Shown here: positions 12,001 to 20,968 of the stretch, in pieces
Layout of the letters: the number at the start of each line of letters is the position of its first letter
How positions within the stretch are numbered: position 1 is the stretch's first letter
Program-made: the position numbers and the translations under genes
Assembly (NCBI RefSeq): GCF_000372725.1
Contig: NW_005196681.1
Span: forward strand, 336,865-400,864
Direction of reading: 5' to 3'
Length of the DNA: 64,000 nt
DNA from: Emiliania huxleyi CCMP1516
Taxonomy: Eukaryota; Haptophyta; Isochrysidales; Noelaerhabdaceae
Notes under the pieces: model-generated
What the model saw: the letters and a program-made list of their open reading frames with translations, nothing else
Databases searched by the model: none
Told to the model about the DNA's origin: nothing

Positions 12001-13175
12001 CGGTCGCAGAGGCGGTCCGGCTTGCGCCGCTGCTGCTTCGCCTCGGCACGCGCTTGCATCTCGAGGCGGGCTTCAGCCTTCAGATGCTGCTGAGAGAGGT
12101 CTGTCGGCCCGTCAGCCCCTCGCTTCCTCCACAGGCGCAGCTCGAAGACGCGCGAGCCGCCCGCGCAGCGCGTCGCCGCCGCAACGACCCCTCCCAGGCT
12201 TGCGGCAGCGGAGGTGGCAGCGGCGGCGGCGGCAGCCTCGGTGGCGGCGGCGGCGGCGGCGGCAAATCGGTGCAAGACTGCATCGCGGCAGCGTCCCGTC
12301 GCCACTGGTGCGCTTGGGCCGGGCCGAGTGCGAGCAAGGGCGCGCAGGACGCCGGCGTCGCGCCTTTCGCTGCCGATTCCAGAGCCTCGCACACTTCTGT
12401 CGTGACTTCTGTCGTGACGGACGTCTCTCGTCGCGGAGTCGAGGTGTCCGTCGCCAGCGACATCCTCCGCGCCATCATCCCGCCCGCCGAGTGGTTTGGG
12501 CCCCCGCCGCCGCCACCCGGGGTGGCTGCGACTGCGCTCGCGGCGCCACCGCCGAGGGTCTGGCCACGGATTGGAGAGGAGGTGGCGGTGCGCCTGCTGG
12601 GCACCTTTGCCTCGCCGGCTCTTGCGACCGGCGAGACGGCCCAGCTTGGCGCCCCCGCCGCGGGGAGGCTGCTTGCGGCGCCGCTCTTTGGCGGTGAGGC
12701 CGCCGGCGGCGGCTCGCTGGCTGCGGCGGTTGCCGGCGCGGCGGGAGGCGAGGGGGAGGGAGGGGGGGTGTGGGGGCGGGTGCACAAGCTCACCCACAGG
12801 CGAGCGACCCTCCTAACCCTCGGCGACGCGCCGCGCCTCGCCTCGCTGCGCGCCGCCAACGTGCGCCTCGACGGCGGCCTCGCCGACGCTCCTCGGCGTC
12901 CCGACTTGAGCCAGCTCCTCGCCGTCGGCGATTTGGTGCACGTGGCGGCACTCGACGGCGCTGCCGGGGACGGCGAGGCGCTGGAGGTCACCGCCAGCTT
13001 GGCGCCCAGCGCCGAGGTGCGCCGTGCGGGCGGAGGCCGCAGCGACCCCGCCGGCGGGGGGCAGAAGCGGCCGTGGGAGTCCGATTCGGAGGGCGGCGAG
13101 AGCGACGTGGAGGCAGACGCAGGCGGCGGGATGGCAGACGGTTTCGGCAACAAGCGGCACCGAGCAGATGAGTGA
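9003..13175 (+). CDS. Non-canonical RNA nucleotidyltransferase (TUT/PAP type) fused to a degenerate RNase D-like domain
   Basis: From ATG 9003 an N-terminal basic region precedes a polymerase-beta-type nucleotidyltransferase core with YGSGALGLGASGSDVDLC (G-S and DxD metal ligands) and a third carboxylate in RRVDLTLNN. The PAP/TUTase central region follows (VPSSYAWLLLAAHVAQ, then SLFWRCLVHLAHGHSYKRGV, then ALMLEDVTELDRDLGAAISR). Introns consistent with frame lie at about 10185-10253, 10420-10639, roughly 10785-10912, 11191-11272 (GC-AG) and 11712-11793. After 11273 the sequence resembles an RNase D/EXD fold: ALLHLAKALSEAEAVALLPV, LLGSTRALKIVHGGRGLAAS and LLDTQAAYGELV. The expected ALDTE and HDxxxD acidic residues are replaced. 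A low-complexity linker and an acidic/basic tail ending KRHRADE (nuclear-signal-like) complete it. Such enzymes add A or U to RNA 3' ends. Confidence 0.7.
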
Positions 13176-13302
13176 CGCGCGCGGATGCGGACCGTGGAGA
13201 GGATCATCGAGTTTAAAATTCTGGCACAGACACCCCCAAATATAATGCTCCCAGAACTCACAGCAACTGCCGCCGCAGCCGCAACTTGGTGCCGGGCCGA
13301 GC

Positions 13303-14502
13303 TCACAGCTCCTTATCATTCTTTGCGCGCCACTTTGCGCAGAGCGGTGACTGCTCGTCCGTCTTGCCCACACCGCCGCCCTCCTCGCACCACGCGCGCA
13401 GCATCGCCTCCCACGCGGCCGCGTGCTGCTCGCGCATCTGCTTGAGCTCGAGCTCCTCTGGTGAGGGACCCTCAGCCCCCTCCTCCTTTCTCCGCCGGTG
13501 CGCCTCGCCCGCCGCCTTGGCCGCGCGGCGCATCTCGTTGCGCTTCTTCTCCTCGTGCCGGCGGAGGCGCGACCGCTCCGCCTTGCTCAGGCTCTTGAGC
13601 CGCAGCTTCCACCGGCTGCACACCTCGCTCTCCTCCGCCTCGCTCTCGGTGAGCTTGTTTGTGCAGTACCACTCCTGACACTCCTCCATCTCCTTCTGCC
13701 CGTGCTGCGCGCCCTCGCCGCCGCGGCGCCGCTCCTCGCCGTCGGAGGTCGCCGGCGCGCTGGGCGGGCGCGGCGCGCCGGGCGACGACTCGCCCATCGC
13801 CTTGGCTGCGAGCTGCTTGTCCCTCCGCACCTTCCACAGCAGGCAGACGCCCTTCTCCTCGCGGTCGACGGTCGGGTTGTTGCACCAAAAGTCGAGGACG
13901 GCCTCCTTCTGCTCACGCAGCAGCGCCGCCCGTTCGGCGGGGCGCAGGCGCTGCTCCTGCTGCTTGAGGTCGTTCCGCTCCTCGGGAAGCAGCTTCTCGT
14001 CCGACCGTAGGCGCCACTGCCTGCAGAGCAACTCCTCCTGCCGCTCCGATGTGCAGAAGGACGCCATCATCCGGTCGTGCTCGGTCGAGCCCTCGGCGCT
14101 CCGCCGCTGGCGGAAGAGGCTCCACACGTCCATCGCGGCGCCCGCCTCGAAGGCAGGGCTGGGCGGCGGCGAAGGCGGGTCGAGCCGGTTCCGTCTCTTC
14201 TCCCAACGCTGGCACAGCTGCGAGTCGCCGTGCGTCTCGCACCAGGCCGCGAGCATCGCCCCGTCGTCCCGCTTGCGGTCCTTCTTCCAGTGGGAGCGGT
14301 TCGCCTTGAGCGACTCGCGCAGCGCCTTGCGCTCCTCGGGACTGGCGTCCCGCATCCGGAGGGAGACGCACGCGGCGTCGGCTTCGTGCCCGGACTGCCC
14401 GCACCACCACTCCTGCATCTGGGCGAACTCGGACTTGCCGGCAGCAGGCGCGGCCGCCGAGCGATAAACGAGGAGGACGTAGACGAGGTGGACGCGCGCC
14501 AT
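13303..14502 (-). CDS. Secreted protein with six paired-cysteine repeats
   Basis: The single-exon frame from ATG 14502 encodes 399 residues starting with a probable signal peptide (MARVHLVYVLLVYRSAAA). Six units follow the pattern (M/L)xxx(W/F)C, 8-16 residues, then C, usually followed two residues on by W, and a basic helix. Examples are AAWCETHGDSQLCQRW, ASFCTSERQEELLCRQW, LDFWCNNPTVDREEKGVCLLW and RAWCEEGGGVGKTDEQSPLC. The first unit lacks the W after its second cysteine. Between units are highly charged segments such as LSKAERSRLRRHEEKKRNEM. Each unit probably forms a helical hairpin closed by one disulfide. I do not recognise a named family. The upstream frame remains open to 14628 but ATG 14502 gives the signal peptide and is preferred. 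Confidence 0.65.
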   Translation of the reverse strand: MARVHLVYVLLVYRSAAAPAAGKSEFAQMQEWWCGQSGHEADAACVSLRMRDASPEERKALRESLKANRSHWKKDRKRDDGAMLAAWCETHGDSQLCQRWEKRRNRLDPPSPPPSPAFEAGAAMDVWSLFRQRRSAEGSTEHDRMMASFCTSERQEELLCRQWRLRSDEKLLPEERNDLKQQEQRLRPAERAALLREQKEAVLDFWCNNPTVDREEKGVCLLWKVRRDKQLAAKAMGESSPGAPRPPSAPATSDGEERRRGGEGAQHGQKEMEECQEWYCTNKLTESEAEESEVCSRWKLRLKSLSKAERSRLRRHEEKKRNEMRRAAKAAGEAHRRRKEEGAEGPSPEELELKQMREQHAAAWEAMLRAWCEEGGGVGKTDEQSPLCAKWRAKNDKEL

Positions 14503-14611
14503 ATTTTTCTTCGTTGGACACGTGTACCACCCTCCGACGAGACGGCGACGTCGAGCCTGAGCGGAGATGAAAAAAGTGCCACCAGCGCCAAGTGCTCCTA
14601 GTCTAGTCAGC

Positions 14612-14680
14612 AACCCGATGCCGATCATCCGGCCCGCTCTGGGTGCGCTTCTTAGATCTAGCTCCCCGGCCCTGGATTTT
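14612..14680. repeat. Dispersed repeat, copy 1 (second copy at 50700-50760)
   Basis: The segment with CAACCCGATGCCGATCATCC, then GGCCCGCT(CT)GGGTGCGCTTCT and a CCTCGGCCCTGGAT-like end is found again at 50700-50760 with only a few differences and small indels. Both copies are flanked by unrelated sequence, so this is an interspersed element fragment of unknown type. Confidence 0.75.
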
Positions 14681-15119
14681 TCTATTTTTCGGCCCGGGGC
14701 TCAGCCAGGCCCAGGGTCCTCAGCAGACTACCCAGACGGCGGAAAAGCGGCGGGTGCAGGTCCAGGACCAGGTGGTCCGCTAGCCGCTAGGTGCCGCCGG
14801 TGGAGCGTGGCCTTCCCTTTTCCTTCGAGCGAAACGGACGATTGGTATGGCGCGCCCTGTTAATACGCTCCGCCTTCCGCTTCTCCCGGACCGCGCGACT
14901 TTCCATTCGTCTCCACGTCTGTTTCTGGATTCCGCTCTTCCACCTTTCACTTCCCTCCTTGCACTTCTCCCTTGTTTTCGTTGCTACACGTTTTCGTTGC
15001 TACACAGTCAGTGCGCGTATGTAGTGTCGGGTGTGTTAAATGTGAGAGGTGTCGGTCGGAAGGTTTTTAGACGATCCTATCGTAATCCTTTGCTCGTCCT
15101 CTGGAACCAAGTCTCGCAG

Positions 15120-16281
15120 TCATATCTCGGACGGCGGGTCCGCGCCCGGCGGCCTGCGGAAAAGCAGCGTGATCACGAGCAACACCGCCACAGAGACACG
15201 CTTGTTGCGTGCCGCGAAGACCGCGACGCCGTGCCCCAGCCGGCGACAGCCACGCCACGCCAGCGCTCGCTGCTCCTGCCGCCGCTTCCGCCGCTTCGCC
15301 GCCTCGGCAGCGAGCTTGCTGTCGTACCTCCGCCGCTCGCCCGCGTCGGAGAGCAGGTTGTACGTCTCGCGCAGTGCCGTGAAGGCCCTGTCCGCCCGGT
15401 GGTCGCGCCTAGGACGGGCCCGAGACGCCTCACGCAAGGCTGCGAGAGGGTGTGAGAGCCTCCGCCCCGCCGGCCGCGCGTCTTGTCGGGGTGCACGCGC
15501 ACCGCGAGTCGGCGGTACCCCTCGCGCAGCGCCTGCGAGCAGCGGGCAGCTCACGTCGGCGCCGGCCCGCCCCCCTCCCCCAACCCCACCCCGAGGAGCG
15601 GGCGCCTTTGCGTTTGCCGTCCGGCGCACACCGAGCAGCTCGTACCACCGGCCGGCGGAGTGCAGCCGCAGCATGCGCGAGACAGCGGGGTCCTGCTCGG
15701 CGGGCAGAGGTGAGGAAGGGAGGGAGGGGAGACCGGGAGGTGCAGCGCCCGCGCCTGCAGCCTCCACCGCCGCAGCTGCTCCCTCCGCCGCCGCACCGCC
15801 TCGGTGAGCCAAGCGGAAAGCCTCTGCCGGCGCGCCTCTGTGGCGTCCGAGATGGCCGCCGCCTGCCGCCGACCCCACGCGGTCATGGCTGGGCTCGCCT
15901 ACACGCAGAGAGGCTCCCCTCGCGACGCTGGTACCCTCTGACGCTGTGCGCGGCAGCGAGACAGCAGGCCTTTGCTGCTGCACGCGACGCCGCGCTTCCC
16001 ACAACAGCAGCAGCGCCGGCAGCCGAGTCGAAGCAGACGCGTGCACCCTTCTGGGCCGCCGGCCGCATGCGCTGGACTCCGCTGCCCGAAGTGTTGTAGA
16101 CTTTGCGTGCGAGCCAGGCGGCATGCGGGAGGGACGAGTTTATGACGCCGCGCAGCCAGGCTCTACGCTGCTCAGCAAAGCCGCTCGCGTTGCTTTGAGG
16201 CGGTGGCGGTGAGCCGCTCGCCGCGGCGAGGAGCGCGGCGATCGTTAGCACGCCCGCCACAGGCACTCGGGCCAGCGACAT
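15120..16281 (-). CDS. Membrane-anchored J-domain (DnaJ-like) protein
   Basis: ATG 16281 opens a signal-peptide-like N-terminus (MSLARVPVAGVLTIAALLAA). The following exons encode a helical region (MTAWGRRQAAAISDATEARR) and then a complete J domain split by introns: RWYELLGVRRTANAK, then ALREGYRRLAVRVHPDKT with the HPD motif that stimulates Hsp70 ATPase, then ADRAFTALRETYNLLSDAG. Joining HPDKT to RDHRADRAF needs a GC donor and a CCTAG acceptor (about 15490-15416). The tail is very basic (AAKRRKRRQEQRA) and ends with a hydrophobic segment VSVAVLLVITLLF and a short tip. The first intron boundary (about 15957-15899) is uncertain. A signal peptide plus a C-terminal anchor suggests the ER or another endomembrane, working with an Hsp70; the client is unknown. 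Confidence 0.7.
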
Positions 16282-16381
16282 TGTTAACTGGAAAGCGGGA
16301 CGGCTACCGGGTAGTACCGCTGGGAAAGAAAAGGCGGAGCGATGTGAGGTTACCGTTTGTGTCTGTGTGTCGCTCGTGCGT

Positions 16382-16455
16382 GTCGTCATCATCTGTCTTG
16401 CGTCCACCCATACCGCGTTGGTGTCCAGTCCGAGCCTGGCTGTTCTTCACCTTTC
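16382..16455. repeat. Dispersed repeat, copy 1 (second copy at 37828-37895)
   Basis: About 60 bases, including CGTCCACCCATACCGCGTTG, GTGTCCAGTCCGAGCCTGGC and TGTTCTTC, are shared almost perfectly with 37828-37895. Here the copy is followed by a CTAC tetranucleotide run. It lies upstream of the LPMO gene with no sign of being coded. Confidence 0.85.
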
Positions 16456-16787
16456 TACCTACCTACCTACCGACTGCACTCCAAGACCAAGTGCTCCTTG
16501 GCGCGTGACAAAATGGAAATACTCTGGAAACGATGCCAGGGCTGCTGCCACCTGCTAGAGCAAAGGCGGAGACTGGGGCGCGAGGGGGCGCGGAGGGCGA
16601 AACGGGGCGAGGCGGGCACTAGCGGAGGAACAGAAAGGTCAGGCAACCCAACTTTCTTTTCTCTGGAGAGTCCCCGCCGATAGTTAGTCTCAACTCGAGT
16701 AGCCCGAGCCCATCGGCGCACCCACGCCGGCAAGTGTGTGTCTGATTCCCAATCCCGCAGGGTGAGGCTTGACAAGCGACTTTGCTC

Positions 16788-18013
16788 ATGCCGCCGGCCG
16801 TCGCACCCCTCGCTCCCTTGCGCGCGGCCTTGCTCGCCTCTGCTGTCTTCACCGTGCGCGGCCATGCCTCGATGATCAGCCCTCCCCCACGCAACGCCAT
16901 TGACAGCAACCTCCCGCCTTGGAGTCATGGAAAGCACCCGATGACTGGCTGGATCGAGCCGTACAACTGCCGGTGCACCAACGGCACCGATGCCGAATGC
17001 AACTCGGGGCAGTCCTGCTTCTGGTTCTCGCAGGGCTGCACGATTGGCTGTGCCGCCTGCGACGGGCAAGGCCAGCGCTTCCCTTCGTGGGATCACTGCC
17101 CGGGCACGGCGAAGCCCAAGGCGTTCACCGACGGCACCTACCTCGACAAGAAGTGGTGGACGGCAAACTTTCACGCGAAGCCCGGCTCGTACGACGACAT
17201 CTGGCGCTACCACCCCTGGAGGGCTCCCGGCAAGGCGCCCGTCTTTGACGCGTGCGGCAAGGCGGGCGGGACGGACAAGGAGGTCTTCAACGCGGGCGCC
17301 TTCAACGCCACCGTCCACGCCATGCAGGGCGACCTGGGCTCTGAGGTGCTCAAGCCGCGTCCGACGGGGACCGTCTGGAGGCGCGGCGGCACAGCCACTG
17401 CGAGGTGGCAGATGACGGCGCAGCACGGCGGCGGGTGCTTTTTTGCGTGCTGCCGCTTTCGGCCCCTCCCAGCGCCTTGTCGAACACTCCTCCCTTCTCT
17501 AGGTACCGCTTCCGGCTCTGCAGGCGAGGCGAGCCGCTGACGGAGGAGTGCTTCCAGCGCACGCCGCTCGCCTTTGCGTCCACCACGCACCGCGCGCTCT
17601 TCGCCGACAGGGTGGTTGAGCTGCCCGCGACGCAGGTCGACAGCGGCCCGGCGGAGGGGTGGATGCGGATGCCTCTCCCGGACCGCGACCCGCACCCGTG
17701 CGACTACGAGGTGCCTCCCGGCGAGCACTGCAGCGCTCGTTGCCCCGGCTGCGGCCCGCCCTGGTACGCCGCCGACTCGGCTTGCCCGGCCAACTGCGCA
17801 AAGGCCTTTCCCGGCCTTCCCTCGGTGGCGAGCGCAGACCCGCGCCTCTTCCCCGACCCGCTCGGCGGAGCCGACTTCCACTCGTTCGCCATCGAGGACA
17901 CGCTGGCCGTCCCCTCCTCCCTCCTCCCTGGCGAGTACGTCCTTGGCTGGCGGTGGGACTGTGAGCTCACCTCCCAGGTGTGGAGCTCGTGCGCCGACAT
18001 CACCGTCGTCTGA
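16788..18013 (+). CDS. Lytic polysaccharide monooxygenase-like secreted protein
   Basis: ATG 16788 begins a signal peptide of about 25 residues ending VFTVRG. The mature protein would then start HASMISPPPRNAIDSN. A histidine immediately after signal cleavage followed by M..PP.RN is the hallmark of chitin-binding type 4/LPMO_10-like copper enzymes, whose amino-terminal His forms half of the histidine brace. An intron at 17435-17502 (GT-AG) joins QHGG to YRFRLCRRGEP and gives 385 residues. Many cysteines are conserved in pairs (CRCTNGTDAECNSGQSCFWF, CTIGCAACDG). The end, PGEYVLGWRWDCELTSQVWS followed by SCADITVV, is typical of the fold. Such enzymes oxidatively cleave chitin, cellulose or related glycans. 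The substrate here is unknown and the second brace histidine was not fixed. Confidence 0.8.
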
Positions 18014-18594
18014 AAGCGAGGAGGAGCAGACGAGAGCTCGCCTCTCCGCCTCTCCGTGTCTGCGATTCTGGGCCCCAAAGCCTGGCCCTGCACGGTAAGC
18101 CAAGCTAGAAGGTACGAGCCAGAAAGGAGTCTGCAGATGCGTGCCATGCTAGATACTATACATGAGATCTCTGTGGCTCTGGCCTCTGCAGCCTGGGGAG
18201 TGGCAGGGCCTCACAGGCACGCAAAAGGAAAAAGCACGCACAGAAGATGCCATCGAAAGAAGCCACGCACCGACCGGCGCAAACATAAGCCCTCGCGAGA
18301 CTGACAAAAAGCAGAAAGCACAAACTTTGCGCGTCGTTGCGAGTGGGAGTGCCGAGTCTGAGACACACACGCGAAAAATCGCGAGATTTTCAATGCGTAT
18401 CGAGAGGGCGGGTCGTCATATACACGATACAGACGACGAGAGACGCGTGAGACCAGTCCCCAGAGGCGCCCAGGGATCACACTGGTGCAAACGCGCAAAA
18501 ACGAGTGCAAGACATGAGAGGAGAAAAGTGTTGCTGAAGGGGAAGGGAGCACGCAGAGCGCGGTCTGTGCAGGAGGCTGGCAAGGCCCGCCGAA
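18014..18594. other. Intergenic, no supported gene
   Basis: The 3' ends of the LPMO gene (plus) and the DHHC gene (minus) converge here. No motif or protein-like frame is visible in the 580 bp between them. Confidence 0.5.
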
Positions 18595-19767
18595 TCACAG
18601 CGGCGGCCGGTAGGAGCCGTCTGTCGGCTTCTGTGCCGCCGCCGCCGCCGCCGCCGGTCGGATGGCGAGCTTGCCCTGGTTGCCCTCGCACCACTTTGGG
18701 ACGCCTATGGCCCCCGCACCAACACGAGGGTGAGGGCACCTCTCGGGCGACGGCTCGCCTGCTGCCTCGCCCCGCTCACCCGGGTCCGCCTCGCAGCCGC
18801 AAAAGATCGCAATGTTGCGGCGCGGGCCGCGGTCGTACGGTCGCTCGTCCGGGGGCAGCTGCGCGGCGGCGTTGAGGTGGTGCCGCTTCAGCCGCCTGCG
18901 CGCCGCGGCGGCGGCATGGGACTGTCGGGCGAGTCTGGGGGAGGGAGTCTGGGAGGCGGGAGGGGGAGAGGGGGAGGGGAGGGGGAGCGGTGGGGCGTGG
19001 CCGAGGGCGGCGCACTCCCATGTCGTCTCTCCGCGCAGCACGAGCGCGAGCTGGAAGGCGAGGAGGGTGATGGAGGCGAGGCCTGCTCGCGGAGGGGAGG
19101 CGTGACGGAGGCACACGCTGCCAGCCGGACGGTGAGGGAAGAGGCGAGGGCCGGTGAGGCCGCAAAAGGCGGCGCACAGCACCGCCGCGCCCGCCTCCAC
19201 CCACGGCGGCAGCGCGTGCGGGTGCTCCCGCCGCTCCGCCGCGCCCACCGCCAGCGACGCAAAGACGCCCGTCGCAACGAGCAGCGCGGTCTGCAGGAAG
19301 AGGTAGCTCACGAATATGCAGTGCGTCCGCTCGCCAACGCAGTTGCCCAGCCACCAGCAGTGGTGGTCCATGCGGCGCACGCAGCGGCAGCAGTCGTGGC
19401 AGTGCTTTGTCCGTGCGCGCAGCTCCGCGTGGCAGTGGACGCAGTACGCCTGGTCGAGGAGCGCCTCCTGGAAGTCGTCGCTCGGACTCGCGAGGCGCGC
19501 CGCGGTCTTCGCGGCGGTCTCGGCGTACCCGGGGTCACGAAAACTTGCCGCGGCGTACAGCAGCGCCGTGAGCGTGATGACGGCAGAGTAGACCGCCGCG
19601 ATGCTCGTCTGCGAGGGCCAGCCGCCGCTGAGCAGCAGCAGGCCGATGCCGCCCGCATGCAAGGAGACCCACACCAGCCGCGGCTGCCACTTGCGCTGCG
19701 GACGCGGCGCCGGGAGGCTGGGTAGATCCACTGTGGCGCCTGATGGCAGCGTCGCCGTCGTCGCCAT
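18595..19767 (-). CDS. DHHC-type protein S-acyltransferase
   Basis: The start ATG 19767 gives MATTATLPSGATVDLPS. Two membrane segments follow (VWVSLHAGGIGLLLLSGG and SIAAVYSAVITLTALLYAAA), then DPGY, then the cysteine-rich domain CVHCHAELRARTKHCHDCCR, CVRRMDHHCWWLGNCVGERT with the catalytic DHHC. Two more membrane segments surround an intron at 19151-19083 (GC-AG, 69 nt), giving CGLTGLASITLLAFQLALVL; RGETTWEC then matches the family TTxE motif. One or two further introns separate this from a tail with RRNIAIFCG. DHHC enzymes attach palmitate to cysteines of membrane proteins at the Golgi, plasma membrane or vacuole. The domain layout is like the ZDHHC12 type. C-terminal exon boundaries are approximate. 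Confidence 0.85.
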   Translation of the reverse strand: MATTATLPSGATVDLPSLPAPRPQRKWQPRLVWVSLHAGGIGLLLLSGGWPSQTSIAAVYSAVITLTALLYAAASFRDPGYAETAAKTAARLASPSDDFQEALLDQAYCVHCHAELRARTKHCHDCCRCVRRMDHHCWWLGNCVGERTHCIFVSYLFLQTALLVATGVFASLAVGAAERREHPHALPPWVEAGAAVLCAAFCGLTGPRLFPHRPAGSVCLRHASPPRAGLASITLLAFQLALVLRGETTWECAALGHAPPLPLPSPSPPPASQTPSPRLARQSHAAAAARRRLKRHHLNAAAQLPPDERPYDRGPRRNIAIFCGCEADPGERGEAAGEPSPERCPHPRVGAGAIGVPKWCEGNQGKLAIRPAAAAAAAQKPTDGSYRPPL

Positions 19768-20968
19768 CGCTCCCGACAGACCCGATCCGCGTCGGGCGCA
19801 AAAAATAATTATAGGCTTGGAGCCCCTGCCCAGCCCCCCTCCGTGTCGCGATGCGCTCCCCACTCCCGTTCCCCTGTGTCCCTGATCGTCCTTCCAAAAT
19901 CCTCCTCGTGCAGGTGGGGACCTTGTTTGGCCTTATACGCTTTTCTCGCCGAGTGCTCTCTACATTCTTTTTGCGTATTCTTTCCGTATTCTTATTTGTT
20001 ATTCTTGTCCAAAATAGGGTCTATATTCTCGAATATGGCAAGAATATGGCTCCAAATAGGGCATTTTTTCTCGAATATTCTTTATATTCCGGCTAAAAAT
20101 CGCAACAAAAATCGCTGAAAAATCGCCTCGAAAAAGAATATAGATTATGAAGAAAAGCGTATAAAGGCCAAGACCTTGTCCTCCTCCCATCCTCGTTTGG
20201 TTTGTCTGGTGTCCCTCTTTTCTTTCTTTTAGGAGAGCTTGATAAACTCGAGGGGCCAAATACGCCGCGAGGAGGGCGGAGTTTGCGCCGAGAGGCGGGA
20301 GAAGCCGCGAGAGCAGGCTCGGCAGGCGGCGGCGGCGTCGCAGAACGAGGCCGAGGAGAGCGACGAGACAGAGGATGAAGCGGCAGGAGAGAGTGAGAGA
20401 TAACGACGAGAGATACCGAGAGTGGGAAGAACGCGAGGTGGCATGAAGGTTGCTGCAGAATCGGCGAGGGACTGCGAAGAGAGATAGGAAGAGGCAGACG
20501 CCCAAGGGTGGGCGACGGCTAGCAACACCACCTTCCTTTCCCGTGAAATCCCTGTATCCACTCTAGAGGCTAGGCTAGAGGCTAGGCTAGTGCCTGTGCG
20601 CTGTGTCCTGTGAGGTGTCGTGTGTGGTGGCGGCGTGCCGTCCTCCCAACTCCCATCTCCCAAAAAGTCCCATCCCCATACCCCATCCCCTGACCCTCCT
20701 ATCTTTTCTTTCTTTCTTTGAAAGAAAAGAAATAAGAATTGCGACCACGCGTCGAGGGTGTCGACACATATGAAAAACAAAAAGGACATGCGACTTTTTA
20801 TTTTCATTCTGCTTCGCTTCCCGTATCCCGACCCCCCCCCACCCACCCACCACCACCACGCACACACCTTCGCGCGCACACGCACTCAGCGTGTGTACTG
20901 CACATGCATGCCATCCGTCCTTCGCCGGCCGCTGCGCGGACGGGCAGACCCTCCCTCTCGCCTCTCGT
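19768..20968. other. Intergenic with an AT-rich island
   Basis: No gene is supported. The part from about 19960 to 20165 is unusually AT-rich for this window, with repeated TATTCT, GAATAT and AAAATCGC motifs and short inverted pieces such as TCTCGAATAT. CCCACCCACCACCACCACGC and CACACG simple-sequence tracts lie at 20830-20890. Confidence 0.5.

Noticed and set aside
12099-12134. 36-nt intron in the nucleotidyltransferase gene
   Set aside because: GT and AG are present and removal keeps frame, but so does retention; without cDNA it cannot be called, and 36 nt is short.
10674-13175. One 833-codon uninterrupted plus-strand frame as a separate gene
   Set aside because: Only its part after 11794 reads like protein; before that the correct frames are others, joined by introns with consistent phase.
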